From Sorghum bicolor (lineage: Eukaryota > Streptophyta > Magnoliopsida > Poales > Poaceae), in assembly GCF_000003195.3 (NCBI RefSeq), contig NC_012873.2, forward strand, positions 20,011,161-20,075,160: a stretch of 64,000 bases of DNA. The letters run 5' to 3'. This document shows, piece after piece, positions 1-10,539 of the stretch (position 1 is its first letter; each line of letters starts with the position of its first letter). The notes under the pieces are model-generated. The model worked only from the letters and a program-made list of their open reading frames with translations, was not told where the DNA came from and searched no databases. The position numbers and the translations under genes were made by a program.

Positions 1-358
1 TGCACTAACTATGATAATGCTAGACTGTATAGTTAAGAGAGTCATACAAGGAATCTCTGAGTTTTATTTGAAAATCTGCAAAAAGTCCAGAGCTATAGCT
101 GATCAAGAATAAGAAACATGGCACTTGATTAGACTGTTCTATCTTTTAACTACTCAAGACGGAAGTGACGGTTACAAGTCCCATGGTGAAAGGTAAAGTA
201 AGTAAGTTTTAAGTCTTGACAGTTTACTCTAACTTAGATATGAGACCTTATTTAAAAGTATGTGTACCGTCAATTTTTAAAAGTATTGCAGCAACTTCTG
301 ATCCATCGCTGAGATTATCCTTGCTCAGGGACGAGCAAGAGGTAAGCTTGGGAGAGTT
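1..358 (+). repeat. 3' tail of an upstream A-family unit joined to an LTR fragment
   Basis: Bases 1 to about 36 match the middle of the A-family LTR (compare 1438-1474). From about 36 to 358 the sequence matches the 3' internal tail of element A (compare 8572-8885), including the CTTGCTC/GAGCAAG hairpin (320-339) and the purine tract just before the LTR. The two parts meet within TAAGA, which both parents share, so most of an internal region was lost by an illegitimate deletion. The LTR at 359 is therefore preceded by internal sequence, not by a target site. This implies an LTR-internal-LTR-internal-LTR array continuing left of the window. Confidence 0.8.
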
Positions 359-625
359 TGTTGACGGTCCTTAAGTATCAATAATTAACAAATAAACAAA
401 GAAAATGATCTAAATGGAATCAACATCCAGGCTTAGGGTTTTATCTGACAGAATTCCACGAGTTTTGGTGTTTGTCTATTTCTGCAGGGAGTTATCAGGA
501 AATACAGAAGAAAGGCCCACACGTCGGAATTACATAGAGATATTAACGTGCCGCGCAATTATCTTACATCTAGAAGACTCCAGAAGCCACGGAAACGAAG
601 CAAAGGCAAAACGGAGCCTGGCCCA

Positions 626-784
626 GGGCGCCCGCCCTAGGGACCAGGGCGCCCGCCCCCTGTTGGTGCCCAATCAGGACTCTCTTTCGGGATTACGCTC
701 CACCGACCTAAAGGATCAAGGATAACCGATCAATCAATGCTGGTTTGATCCGACAGCCCATATTCACTTGGAAGGACTATAAAA
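626..784 (+). promoter_or_regulatory. LTR promoter: twin GC box plus TATA box
   Basis: Two copies of GGGCGCCCGCCC lie at 626-637 and 647-658, a 21-bp period. They are followed after exactly 119 bp by TATAAAA at 778-784. A CCAATCAGGACTC stretch sits between them. The same layout with the same 119-bp gap occurs in the LTRs of A (9308 TATA), B (37390 and 44024), D-left (minus, 27218-27224), D-right (51837) and G (57020), and with one box in both E copies. A core-promoter role is inferred from the TATA box and the conserved spacing. Confidence 0.7.
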
Positions 785-943
785 CCAGACCCCATAGCCC
801 CTGGAGGAGAGGACCTCCCAACCCTAATTCATTATTCATCACGGGAGAAGAAGCCTCTGATCAAGCCTAGAGCCACCACATCAATTAGATATCTAGATTA
901 GCATAGCTACATAGGATTAGAACTAGAAGGAGTCAATCTTCGA

Positions 944-1423
944 TTGGTTTCCAGATCTGTCAAGAGGATTCTTGGTAATTCTATTTTGTTCTTCAATTAT
1001 TCATCTTTGTTCTTCAATATTATGAATATGACTTTGTTCTACTTCAATATATTGCTTATGACTTTGCTCTACTTGTTTATATTCGCAATTATATTGTTCT
1101 TAGTTTATCATAGTTATATACTTGGCTTAGTTAGATTGGATCTATATACATGTTTAGGATCGTATAGCGTTTATCCATTGGATCCATGGGTAAATGATAG
1201 ATATTGTGTAGGCGTGGTGCTTATACCGTATTTATCTGCGATTGTACCCTATATGCCAGATCGCGGGGTACTTCGTGGTAGTGACAGCTCCATTGATTCT
1301 TATATAGTCCCCCTCTCGTGTATTGGGCTGGCAGAGCAACATTATTACAGGGGAGTGATTGCGATGTTTCTTATATTCCTTCATAATATCACTATGCATT
1401 GGCGTAGTCCTGTCTCACAATGA
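944..1423 (+). other. Open frame inside the LTR, 159 codons, hydrophobic
   Basis: This frame lies downstream of the LTR TATA box and has no ATG at its listed start; internal ATGs lie near 1021. It would encode a protein with strongly hydrophobic stretches over roughly residues 15-65. The same frame is open in the other A LTR (9474-9953) and, as 138 codons, in both B LTRs (37629-38045, 44263-44679). D LTRs have a frame with a similar second half (26646-26915 minus, 52056-52379 plus). E, G and C keep parts of the DNA block but not an obvious frame, so a conserved RNA or DNA element is as likely as a protein. Confidence 0.25.
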
Positions 1424-1812
1424 TTGCTAAGTATAATTGCACTAACTATGATATGCTAGGCTGTATAGTTAAGAATAACTTTGGAAATATTCTTGTAGTT
1501 CGTCCTAATTCCATTCTAATGACTTGCTAGAATATCTAATTGAGGTGCTTATCATATTTATATGTGGCTAAGTTATGCTGATCAGATTAATTATCTTTGT
1601 CACTATTCATTACTCTATATATCCTTTATGTGACACTTATCCCTGTATGAAAGAGATAGATAAATGTTCTCAATTATACATGCAATGATAGATACTCAAT
1701 CTTATATTCTATTCTATAATCAACATTGATGATTGCTAATACCTTCCCAGTGGTAAAAATATAAATAACGATACCTGGAATACTTCTCGGTTAAAATGCT
1801 ACATCGGTATTA

Positions 1813-1830
1813 ATCTGTGCGCTTGCAGAT
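1813..1830 (+). promoter_or_regulatory. Conserved hairpin near LTR 3' end, loop TGCGCTTG
   Basis: ATCTG-TGCGCTTG-CAGAT forms a 5-bp stem, extendable by two G-T wobbles. The loop is kept in the A, B, D, E and G LTRs while the fourth stem pair changes T:A (A, B), T:G (D) and C:G (E, G). Other copies: 10343-10360, 38428-38445, 45062-45079, 26241-26258 (-), 56264-56281, 2983-3000 (-), 52663-52680 (-) and 57781-57798. It lies close upstream of the primer-binding site, so a role in packaging or priming is possible but is inference. Confidence 0.55.
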
Positions 1831-2017
1831 CCCATTTTTTTATTTATTTAGATGAGCAATTGCATATTTCAATACTGCGGCTCTCATGTCATGCTAGGGA
1901 TGACAACTTGGCTTAAGTGGTATGAGAGATAGGTTTGGCATTTTTGGCGCCGTTATCAGAATTAGAAAACTAAGTCTACTTTTGGTAATGACGTTAAGAA
2001 TACCCAACAAGCATTTT

Positions 2018-2035
2018 TGGCGCCATTGCCGGGGA
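2018..2035 (+). other. Primer-binding site, tRNA-Asp
   Basis: TGGCGCCATTGCCGGGGA begins 9 nt after the LTR. It is complementary to the 3' end of plant tRNA-Asp except for one base (ATT for GTT). Element B has the perfect version at 38632-38649. A decayed relic (TGGCGCCGTTA) sits 73 nt upstream, inside the LTR, at 1945-1955. Confidence 0.88.
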
Positions 2036-2167
2036 AGGTTGATTACTAATCATGAATGAATATGGATTTTGAGTCATCATTCGTATCACTAATATGATTG
2101 AGCTTATCAATTCTCTCATACGGTTTTACCCCGATATTTTTCTATTTTATCTTATGTAGGGTAATGT

Positions 2168-2891
2168 ATGAATAGAAGACATCTTCCAGATAATTTTGTT
2201 GACAATCCCGAGCGTTATTTAGAAAAACAAGAGCCAAGCTCAAGAAGAGATCATCAACACTTCAGCAAGAAGCTTCATCCAATCATGAAGATCACCGGAA
2301 CTTGTCTTCAGAGTTCGAAGCCATGGCGAACAAATCGATCCGTGAGTTCTCAGCTCCCACTACGGACAACATCCGCACTGGACCTGCTGCAGAGATCGAT
2401 GGCAACTTTGAGCTCAAGCCTGGACTTATCAACATGGTGCAATCCAACCAGTTCTGCGGGAAGGCACATGAAGATGCTAGTGCTCATCTCCAACACTTCC
2501 TGGAGATTTGCAACACATTTACCATATCAGGAGTCCCCAGAGATGCTATACTACTTCGCCTCTTCCCGTTCTCACTGTTGGGGAGAGCGAAGCAGTGGTT
2601 CTACGCTACAAAGGAGAAGAATACTACGTGGGCACTCTGCTCCACGAACTTTCTGGCTAAGTTATTTCCCATGGGCAAGACCAATGCTCTCCGTGGGAAA
2701 ATTACAAGTTTTCAGCAACAACATGATGAATCCGTTCTAGAAGCATGGGAGCGCTTCCAAGACTACATCCCAGAATGTCCCCATCATGGAATGGAGAGTT
2801 GGCTATTAATGCAGACGTTTTATAATGGGCTCGGCAACAGTGCCCGAGAGACCATGGATGCTGCAACTGGAGGAGGATTCCTATCACTTAC
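2168..2891 (+). pseudogene. Element A gag, 5' part (interrupted)
   Basis: ATG at 2168 matches the gag start of element B (38784). A 1-nt deletion near 2210 shifts the frame and the correct frame resumes by 2302. It covers the retrotransposon gag core (FPFSLLGRAKQWFY, PEAWERFQDY, CPHHGMESW). The frame is cut at 2891 by solo LTR E1, and the rest of gag-protease continues at 4770. The copy is dead: a frameshift, an LTR insertion and three later TAG codons. Confidence 0.9.
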
Positions 2892-4769
2892 TGTTGACAC
2901 TTGCTAACACCACTTGAATACTAAGCTGTCATCCCCAGCATGGCACTAGAGTGTACTATGGTATTTATATGCACACAGATAAATCCGCAAGCGCACGGAT
3001 ACCGTTGTAGCTTTTACACGATTAAAGGTTTTATCGTATCCACAGGGAAACGGGAGAACTGATCTATGCTCTAACTTAACCTAGATAGATAGGTAGGTGT
3101 AAATAGGAAAGATGCTAGAATTGAATAAGAACAATATTAAAAGTAAGATAACAGTGAGTGATAATATGGGAATAGAGAGTAGAGCAATCTAATATATGGG
3201 CGATGGTAGCAGAATAGAGAGAATAACTATGGTTTCTCTACTTCAAAGGGTATGTCTATGTCTGGCAATGTTTTAAATAGCATGCTATTTTCACGCTATA
3301 GCGCCGCTATAGCGGCCAGAATAAGTCGACGCGAAGCTATACCTCATTTTTACGCTATCATCGCTATTGGCGCTATAGCGCGCTATAGCGCCGCTAAACT
3401 GAAATAGCGCCATAGCGCCGCTATTTGCGCGCTATTGCTGTTTATCTGTGATCATGTTGTCATGCACTTATTTGTTGTGTTGTGCTTATGCACTTGTGAT
3501 TATGCACTATGCAGTCATGCATTATGCTTATGAGTTAGTTATGTATTAAACATTTAAACTGTGAAACACCTGTGATTTGTGATTTGTGATTATGAAATAT
3601 GATGGTTGTTTGAACTTGTTGTTGTCTATTATATATTTTGCCTGTTTCCAAATAAATAGCGCGCTATAGCGCCGCTATAGCGTGGATAACTACAACACGC
3701 TGTTGTGTACAGCAGTCGCTATAGCGGAACTATAGCGCCACTATAGCGTTCACTATAGCGCAAATAGCGTCTGGGATAGGAAGACGCTATTTTCTATAGC
3801 CCGCTATTTAAAACATTGGTCTGGGACGAACCACGTGATAAGAATACACCACAAAGGATGCTTATCCATAGGCCGATAAACCCTACCCGTCCTGCTATCA
3901 AGAGGTTGACTACAAGGGACCAACGTAACTGTCACCTACGCGGCCTACCACACGATCCAGCTAGACAGGGGATATCCACAAGTAATCTAGGTCTAAGCAC
4001 CACGCTTACACCTATACTACAACTCTAACCTATAGGGTCCTATAGATTAGAAGTACTCAAAAGAGTTGTGAACCAGAACATACATGATTAGTAATTGCAT
4101 AATGAATTAGAAGTAGATTACCAGAGTCATCCCATGAGCAAGCTTGATTAGAGCTTGATCATGACGAAGTACAACCGGAGGAAGAACCGACAGGCCGGCC
4201 TCTCCTCCAATCCTCCCTCGCTCTCCATCTCGCAACTATCTAGATCTAGTCTAGTTTAGAGAAGAGAGGAGAGCTCTCATCTCCAAACCCTAGCTTTTGA
4301 TCTGTCTATGAATAGTGAATAATGATCAAGGGGGTGCCTCCTCCAGGGGCCAAGGGGTCTGCTTATATAGTCCCCTCAAGTGAATCTGGGTCGTCGGATC
4401 AAACCGACATTGATTGAACGGTTATTGTTGATCCTTTAGGTCGGTGGAGCGTAATCCGCGAAACGAGTCCTGATTGGACTCTGTAGCTGGGCGGGCGCCC
4501 TGCCCCCGAGCCCGCTCGGCCTCCCGTTCGTTCTCATGGCTTTTGGAGTCTTCTAGATGATACAAAATTGTGCGGCACGTTCATATCTCTATGTAAACCC
4601 GACATGTGTGCCTTCCTCCATATTTCCTGATAACCCCCTGCAGAAATAGACAAACACCAAAACTCGTGGAATTCTGTCAGATAAAACCCTAAGTTTAGGT
4701 GTTGGTTGTATTTGGATCCTTTTCTTTGTTTATTTGATGATTATATTTGGTACTTAAGGACCGTCAACA
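2892..4769 (-). mobile_element. Solo LTR E1 inserted in A gag
   Basis: The ends are TGTTGACAC (left) and ...CCGTCAACA (right), with a 5-bp TSD CTTAC at 2887-2891 and 4770-4774. On the minus strand it starts TGTTGACGGTCC, as in the A and B LTRs. It has no internal region or primer site, so it is a solo LTR left by LTR-LTR recombination. Without the MITE (553 bp) and its 6-bp TSD it is about 1319 bp, close to its relative E2 without the L1 (1314 bp). One GC box (4489-4500) lies 119 bp from the TATA box (4363-4369, minus). The hairpin is at 2983-3000. Confidence 0.93.
3266..3818. mobile_element. Foldback/MITE with CTATAGCG-rich arms, possibly hAT-like
   Basis: Perfect 16-bp terminal inverted repeats (CAATGTTTTAAATAGC and its complement) bound 553 bp with no coding capacity. 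The flanks carry GTCTGG at 3260-3265 and 3819-3824, and the related solo LTR E2 shows the uninterrupted site (GTTTGG near 52940). Both arms are packed with palindromic CGCTATAGCG/GCCGCTATAGCG units; the middle (about 3430-3650) is AT-rich. Subterminal repeats of this kind usually bind transposase. The superfamily is not certain: a 6-bp duplication is short for hAT (8 bp). Confidence 0.8.
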
Positions 4770-6470
4770 CTTACCATATCACAAGCCACAGCTCTTGTAA
4801 AGAAGATGGCATCCAACCAAGGCTGGAATGAAGAAAGGATCCAGACACGCAAGAAAGGTGGAGGTATGCATCAGCTCAAGGAGGTAGACATGCTGTCTGC
4901 AAAGCTAGACCTGCTCATGAAGAAGCTCGATGATAGAGCTGGAGATAAGAAAGAAGTTATGCACATCTACGACTCTCACATGACTTGTGAGGAGTGTGGA
5001 GATACTGGACACTCAAGCAATCACTGCCCTGAGATGCTTGAGGATGTGAACTACATCAACAATAACAACAACAACTACTACAACCGTCTTCAACAAAATC
5101 AAGGTTGGAATCAATAGAGGCCTAACTACTTAGGTAATTATCAAGGTAACAATTCTTACAACAATACTAATAATTTTCCACCTTTGAGAGAGTTAGTGTC
5201 TAATCAAGGAAAGCTAATGGATAACCTATCCAAGAAATTGGCATCTAATGATAAAATGCTAGAAAATATAAATAATAGAATGGATAATTTCTCTACTGCC
5301 ATCAAGAATCAATTTAGCTTTAATAAAATGATTGAATCTCAGTTAAATCAAATAGCTGCTGCTGTTCCTGCTACTAACCCCTGTATACCATCACAACCGG
5401 AAGGATTAGAATCTGCAACTCTTGTAGACATGTTTGATGCAGGTAACTACTGGAGTAACCCCATCACTGAAGTTACTACTGACCTTCTACCGGTCAAGAG
5501 AGGCGATCCAGGATGCCCCGTCATCCCGATCTCCATCGGCATGGTGGACTTCCCAGAACCACTCTGCGACTTTGGCTCCAGCGTCAACATTATGCCCAGG
5601 GTACTCTATGAAAAATTCTTTACATATCCTTTAGTAGAAACAACCATGTGTTTGTAGTTTGCAGATCAGACGATAAGTTTTCCAAAGGGAATATTGAAGA
5701 ACCTTTGCGTCCGAGTTGGTACCTTGTACGCCCCAGCAGACTTCGTGGTGATAGAGACCGGTAATGATGAGAGGGCACCCATCATCTTAGGGAGGCCATT
5801 CTTAAACACCTCGGGAGCTGTCATCTACGCTAGTGCTGCCAAGATCAGTTTCTATATCAAAAGGAGGAAGGAGACATTTTCCTTCAAGAACAATACTACA
5901 CAAATCCCAGAGCAATCTCGACATGAATCAAGGAAGAGGACCAACAGGAGGAACAGGAACAAGCAAGTGTGGACCGAGTCAGCTAAGATGGTCACTGCAG
6001 TTCATGGAGGTCAAGATCATCGACTTAAGTCACCGTTTCTGACTAAGAAGGACGACCCAGGAATGCCAAGCATCTATTGTTCCATAAATGGATACAACTT
6101 CTACAAGACGACTTGCGACACCGGATCGGGCGTCAACATAATGGCTGCAGTCACCTATTGGCTCTTGTTTGGAACCATGCCCTTAAAACCAACATACATT
6201 CAGATCCAGATGGCAGATCAGACATTTCGAGAGGTTAAAGGTATAGTGACTGATGTCCCTATCAAAATAGACGATTATTTTGTCTACACAGACTTTTAGC
6301 TTTTTGACATGGGAGAAGACGAGTACGATCCACCCATCATCCTTGGAAGACCGTTCCTCAGCACCGTTAAAGCAATCATCTACATTGGAACTGGAGAAGT
6401 CCACATGCACTTCCCCTCAGAGAAGGTACGCCGCTATTTTACTGACCCTAACTATATAGTTGAAGACTAA
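4770..6470 (+). pseudogene. Element A gag 3' part and two protease domains
   Basis: Continues gag after the solo LTR. It has a CX2CX4HX4C zinc knuckle (CEECGDTGHSSNHC, near 4990-5030), an Asn-rich linker, a first retropepsin domain (CDFGSS near 5570; PIILGRPFL near 5785) and a second (CDTGSG near 6115; PIILGRPFL near 6340). Three in-frame TAG codons (near 5116, 5656 and 6297) stand where element B has CAA-CAG, CAG and CAA. Reading continues past the B stop (A has TCA where B has TGA) to TAA at 6468-6470. Same architecture as B, but inactive. Confidence 0.9.
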
Positions 6471-8885
6471 GCAGGTCAGGACAAGAAGAAGATGACGCAA
6501 CTGCAACCAAAAGAGGTAGATTATCAAGGACGGATGGGCAGACTATGAAGGAGAAGTGGTAACGTCAGAAGACACACAGTTTAAACAGAATTATCCAGAG
6601 GAGACCGTAGCACCGAGTCAGGTGTTTAAAGAGAAGATAACTATACATGAAGAGGAGGCGCTGCCGGAAGCACCGACTACGCCACCCAACGAATCCCAGG
6701 ACAATTAAGAAAGCGGAGAGTCCTGTTCAGAGGACTTAAAAACACCGAACTCCTTGCCAAGAAGGTTTATCCTTTCCCTTTCAAATATCTAAAGTAGTTT
6801 ACTTAGTTAATCATGTTCATACTATCTTAAAAAGAAAATAAAAATGTTAAAAAATAGTAAGCCCCATGTGAGTATACGAGTGGCATAAAACCCATAAGTA
6901 CATTCACTGTGGTGGCATAAAAATAAAATAAATATTTCTTTTCTGCTTTATAAAATGAAAATATAAAAATAGGGAGTAATATTTATTGAGGAGGCTCAAC
7001 ATGATAAAGGCTAGATATTTATGCTAACACTTAATCAGTTCCACAAAGCTTTGTTGTCTATTTGAGCTCCACAGAATTTAAGAATCAAGAAGACTAGCAG
7101 ACAGAGGACATTCTAATCGCTGTCAGGATACTGCCGACTTTCAAATACACCTCTGCCACCTGCTTGCTACATCAAAAGAAATTACGTCAAAATTCAGCTT
7201 GGGGGAGAGCACCCACATTTATCCCAATAAGTATTTCTATCTACATTTATACTTATACTATATTAAAATATAAATATACATAACTATGAAAAACCAAATA
7301 AATATTTTGTGCTTATATATATATATATATCTTTTGCTCAGTGTGTTTAATAAATAAATAAAGTGGCTATGCTAAACTGAATCTAACTAAAACTGTAGCA
7401 TGGATATGATGAATAGTTTCTCTGCCTAATTTTAAAATTTGAAGTTCTCTCTCAAGTTTAGACATAACTGTTATAATTTAAAGCTTGCTCTAAACCTGAA
7501 CTTGTGGGAAGAAAACTTGATCTGAAGTCTAGGTTGTTAACGGATATGATATGGGAAGGTTCAGCTGCTGTTTATCTGTTCCTAGAGATGCTAGAATTCT
7601 GGAGAATTTTTTCTTTAAAAAATCTATAAAATATTGCATGATGAGTTTCTGTATGATGAGAGTTTAAATTTCTACCACAGCCATATATACATGCTTGCTA
7701 GACATTGAGCCACACATTTACTTTTTACTGCTTATGAGCATTGAGTGTGGTCAAGCTGTGTAGACCCTTAGGAGCTTGTTATGTGGTTAAATCAAGATTC
7801 ACTTGCACGTTCACTCACATATGCTGCTTCTACTCTGGAAGTACGCATCCACATATATCCACTCATTTCCATCTCCAGAACCACCCAAAAATATTCTACT
7901 CCTAATCCGGGAGAGAATAGGCAAAAACATTTCTGTGTTCCCCTATGAAATAAATGCTCAAGTTATCTTGGTTACTACCACTTGCTACATTATCTCATGA
8001 GAAGAGTGCTCTAAAAAAAGAGAAAGAAGAAAAAGATACGAGGAAATAGAAAGGAGCAAGTGCCCGGAACCTCGAAAGAAAAGAAAAAGTGAGACGAGAG
8101 GTAAAAATGGACAAGTTTCCGACAGTAGAATTAGGGGTACAAAATACCCACCTGAGAGAAAAGAAAAAGAAGAGCATCTCCTTCTCATCACAAAGTTTCA
8201 AAATCAAGGAAGGTATGTATCCCCTAAAAGAGCAAAAGTAGAATTAGACTTTCACCATTGTTTTCAGCATTGTTATCACCATCATCATCATATACCATTC
8301 ATTCACCACACATGCACATCTTGATTTGACTTATTGGCTTGTTACTTTGGATCCATGGTTTGACTATACAATAAATGTCTTGTAAGTATGTATACTTTAT
8401 CTCCCACCTATGAGCTCCAGATATCAAAAGCCGTATTAGAGTAGGGTGAGAGAGAAGGCAATGTCACTATGCCTTATACCACAAATACTACACACTTTGA
8501 GAGAAGGCATATACCATCACAGCCTTCATAAGGATCCAGAAATACCACAAAAGAGAGATCTAAGAGAGTCATACAAGGAATATCTGAGTTTTATTTGAAA
8601 ATCTGCAAAAAGTCCAGAGCTATAGCTGATCAAGAATAAGAAACATGGCACTTGATTAGACTGTTCTATCTTTTAACTACTCAAGACGGAAGTGACGGTT
8701 ACAAGTCCCATGGTGAAAGGTAAAGTAAGTAAGTTTTAAGTCTTGACAGTTTACTCTAACTTAGATACGAGACCTTATTTAAAAGTATGTGTACCGTCAA
8801 TTTTTAAAAGTATTGCAGCAACTTCTGATCCATCGCTGAGATTATCCTTGCTCAGGGACGAGCAAGAGGTAAGCTTGGGGGAGTT
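6471..8885 (+). repeat. Element A 3' noncoding tail, hairpins and polypurine tract
   Basis: About 2.4 kb with no credible gene, matching B 41433-43601. Contents: a decayed C-terminal gag-pro extension (to about 6705), a (TA)9 run near 7313-7330, hairpin-type inverted repeats with AAGT spacers at 8054-8065 (GAGC/GCCC) and 8109-8120 (one arm mutated), and the hairpin CTTGCTC-AGGGAC-GAGCAAG at 8847-8866. The polypurine tract GGTAAGCTTGGGGGAG lies just before the LTR. No reverse transcriptase or integrase is visible in any frame. Confidence 0.85.
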
Positions 8886-10539
8886 TGTTGACGGTCCTTA
8901 AGTATCAAATTTAATTAACAAATAAACAAAGAAAATGATCTAAATGGAATCAACATCCAGGCTTAGGGTTTTATCTGACAGAATTCCACGAGTTTTGGTG
9001 TTTGTCTATTTCTGCAGGGAGTTATCAGGAAATATAGAGGAAAGGCCCACACGTCGGAATTACATAGAGATATTAACGTGCCGCGCAATTATCTTACATC
9101 TAGAAGACTCCAGAAGCCACAGAAACGAAGCAAAGGCAAAACGGAACCTGGCCCAGGGCGCCAGCCCTAGGGACCAGGGCGCCCGCCCCCTGTTGGTGCC
9201 CAATCAGGACTCTCTTTCGGGATTACGCTCCACCGACCTAAAGGATCAAGGATAACCGATCAATATATGCTGGTTTGATCCGACATCCCATATTCACTTG
9301 GAAGGACTATAAAACCAGACCCCATAGCCCCTGGAGGAGAGGACCTCTCAACCCTAATTCATTATTCATCAAGGGAGAAGAAGCCTCTGATCAAGCCTAG
9401 AGCCACCACATCAATTAGATATCTAGATTAGCATAGCTACATAGGATTAGAACTAGAAGGAGTCAATCTTCGATTGGTTTCCAGATCTGTCAAGAGGATT
9501 CTTGGTAATTCTCTTTTGTTCTTCAATTATTCATCTTTGTTCTTCAATATTATGAATATGACTTTGTTCTACTTCAATATATTGATTATGACTTTGCTCT
9601 ACTTGTTTATATTCGCAATTATATTGTTCTTAGTTTATCATAGTTATATACTTGGCTTAGTTAGATTGGATCTATATACATGTTTAGGATCGTATAGCGT
9701 TTATCCATTGGATCCATGGGTAAATGATAGATATTGTGTAGGCGTGGTGCTTATACCGTATTTATCTGCGATTGTACCCTATATGCCAGATCGCGGGGTA
9801 CTTCGTGGTAGTGACAGCTCCATTGATTCTTATATAGTCCCCCTCTCGTGTATTGGGCTGGCAGAGCAACATTATTACAGGGGAGTGATTGCGATGTTTC
9901 TTATATTCCTTCATAATATCACTATGCATTGGCGTAGTCCTGTCTCACAATGATTGCTAAGTATAATTGCACTAACTATGATATGCTATGCTGTATAGTT
10001 AAGAATAACTTTGGAAATATTCTTGTAGTTCGTCCTAATTCCATTCTAATGACTTGCTAGAATATCTAATTGAGGTGCTTATCATATTTATATGTGGCTA
10101 AGTTATGCTGATCAGATTAATTATCTTTGTCACTATTCATTACTCTATATATCCTTTATGTGACACTTATCCCTGTATGAAAGAGATAGATAAATGTTCT
10201 CAATTATACATGCAATGATAGATACTCAATCTTATATTCTATTCTATAATCAACATTGATGATTGCTAATACCTTCCCAGTGGTAAAAATATAAATAACG
10301 ATACCTGGAATACTTCTCGGTTAAAATGCTACATCGGTATTAATCTGTGCGCTTGCAGATCCCATTTTTTTATTTATTTAGATGAGCAATTGCATATTTC
10401 AATACTGCGGCTCTCATGTCATGCTAGGGATGACAACTTGGCTTAAGTGGTATGAGGGATAGGTTTGGCATTTTTGGCGCCGTTATCAGAATTAGAAAAC
10501 TAAGTCTACTTTTGGTAATGACGTTAAGAATACCCAACA
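8886..10539 (+). mobile_element. Element A, 3' LTR
   Basis: TGTTGACGG...CCCAACA, 1654 bp, the pair of 359-2009. The GC boxes are at 9156-9167 (one base changed) and 9177-9188, TATAAAA is at 9308-9314 and the hairpin at 10343-10360. It is followed directly by the leader of element F (GCAGG...), so the right end of the array lies in F; the matching TSD must be left of the window. Confidence 0.93.

Larger units (their letters stand above)
359..2009 (+). mobile_element. Element A, middle/5' LTR (Athila-like gypsy)
   Basis: The LTR begins TGTTGACGG and ends CCCAACA, is about 1651 bp, and is nearly identical to 8886-10539: I count about 14 substitutions and one 3-nt indel by eye. It holds a twin GC box, a CCAAT motif near 670, a TATA box at 778-784, a conserved GTGGTGC...GTGACAG block near 1215-1290, a short hairpin at 1813-1830 and a primer-site relic at 1945-1955. 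A primer-binding site follows directly. The 5' side is internal sequence of another unit, so this LTR is shared by two tandem units. Confidence 0.93.

Noticed and set aside
2018..2035. TGGCGCC... sequences as parts of tRNA-Asp genes
   Set aside because: Only the 18-nt complement of the tRNA 3' end is present, placed 8-9 nt after an LTR. This is a primer-binding site, not a tRNA gene.
3280..3810. Dense CTATAGCG repeats as a CRISPR-like or satellite array
   Set aside because: Units are irregularly spaced, palindromic and bounded by terminal inverted repeats with a target duplication; the context is a plant MITE.
7313..7330. (TA)n tract as a regulatory or origin element
   Set aside because: A simple repeat in a noncoding tail that is shorter in the related element B (about 42055-42064).
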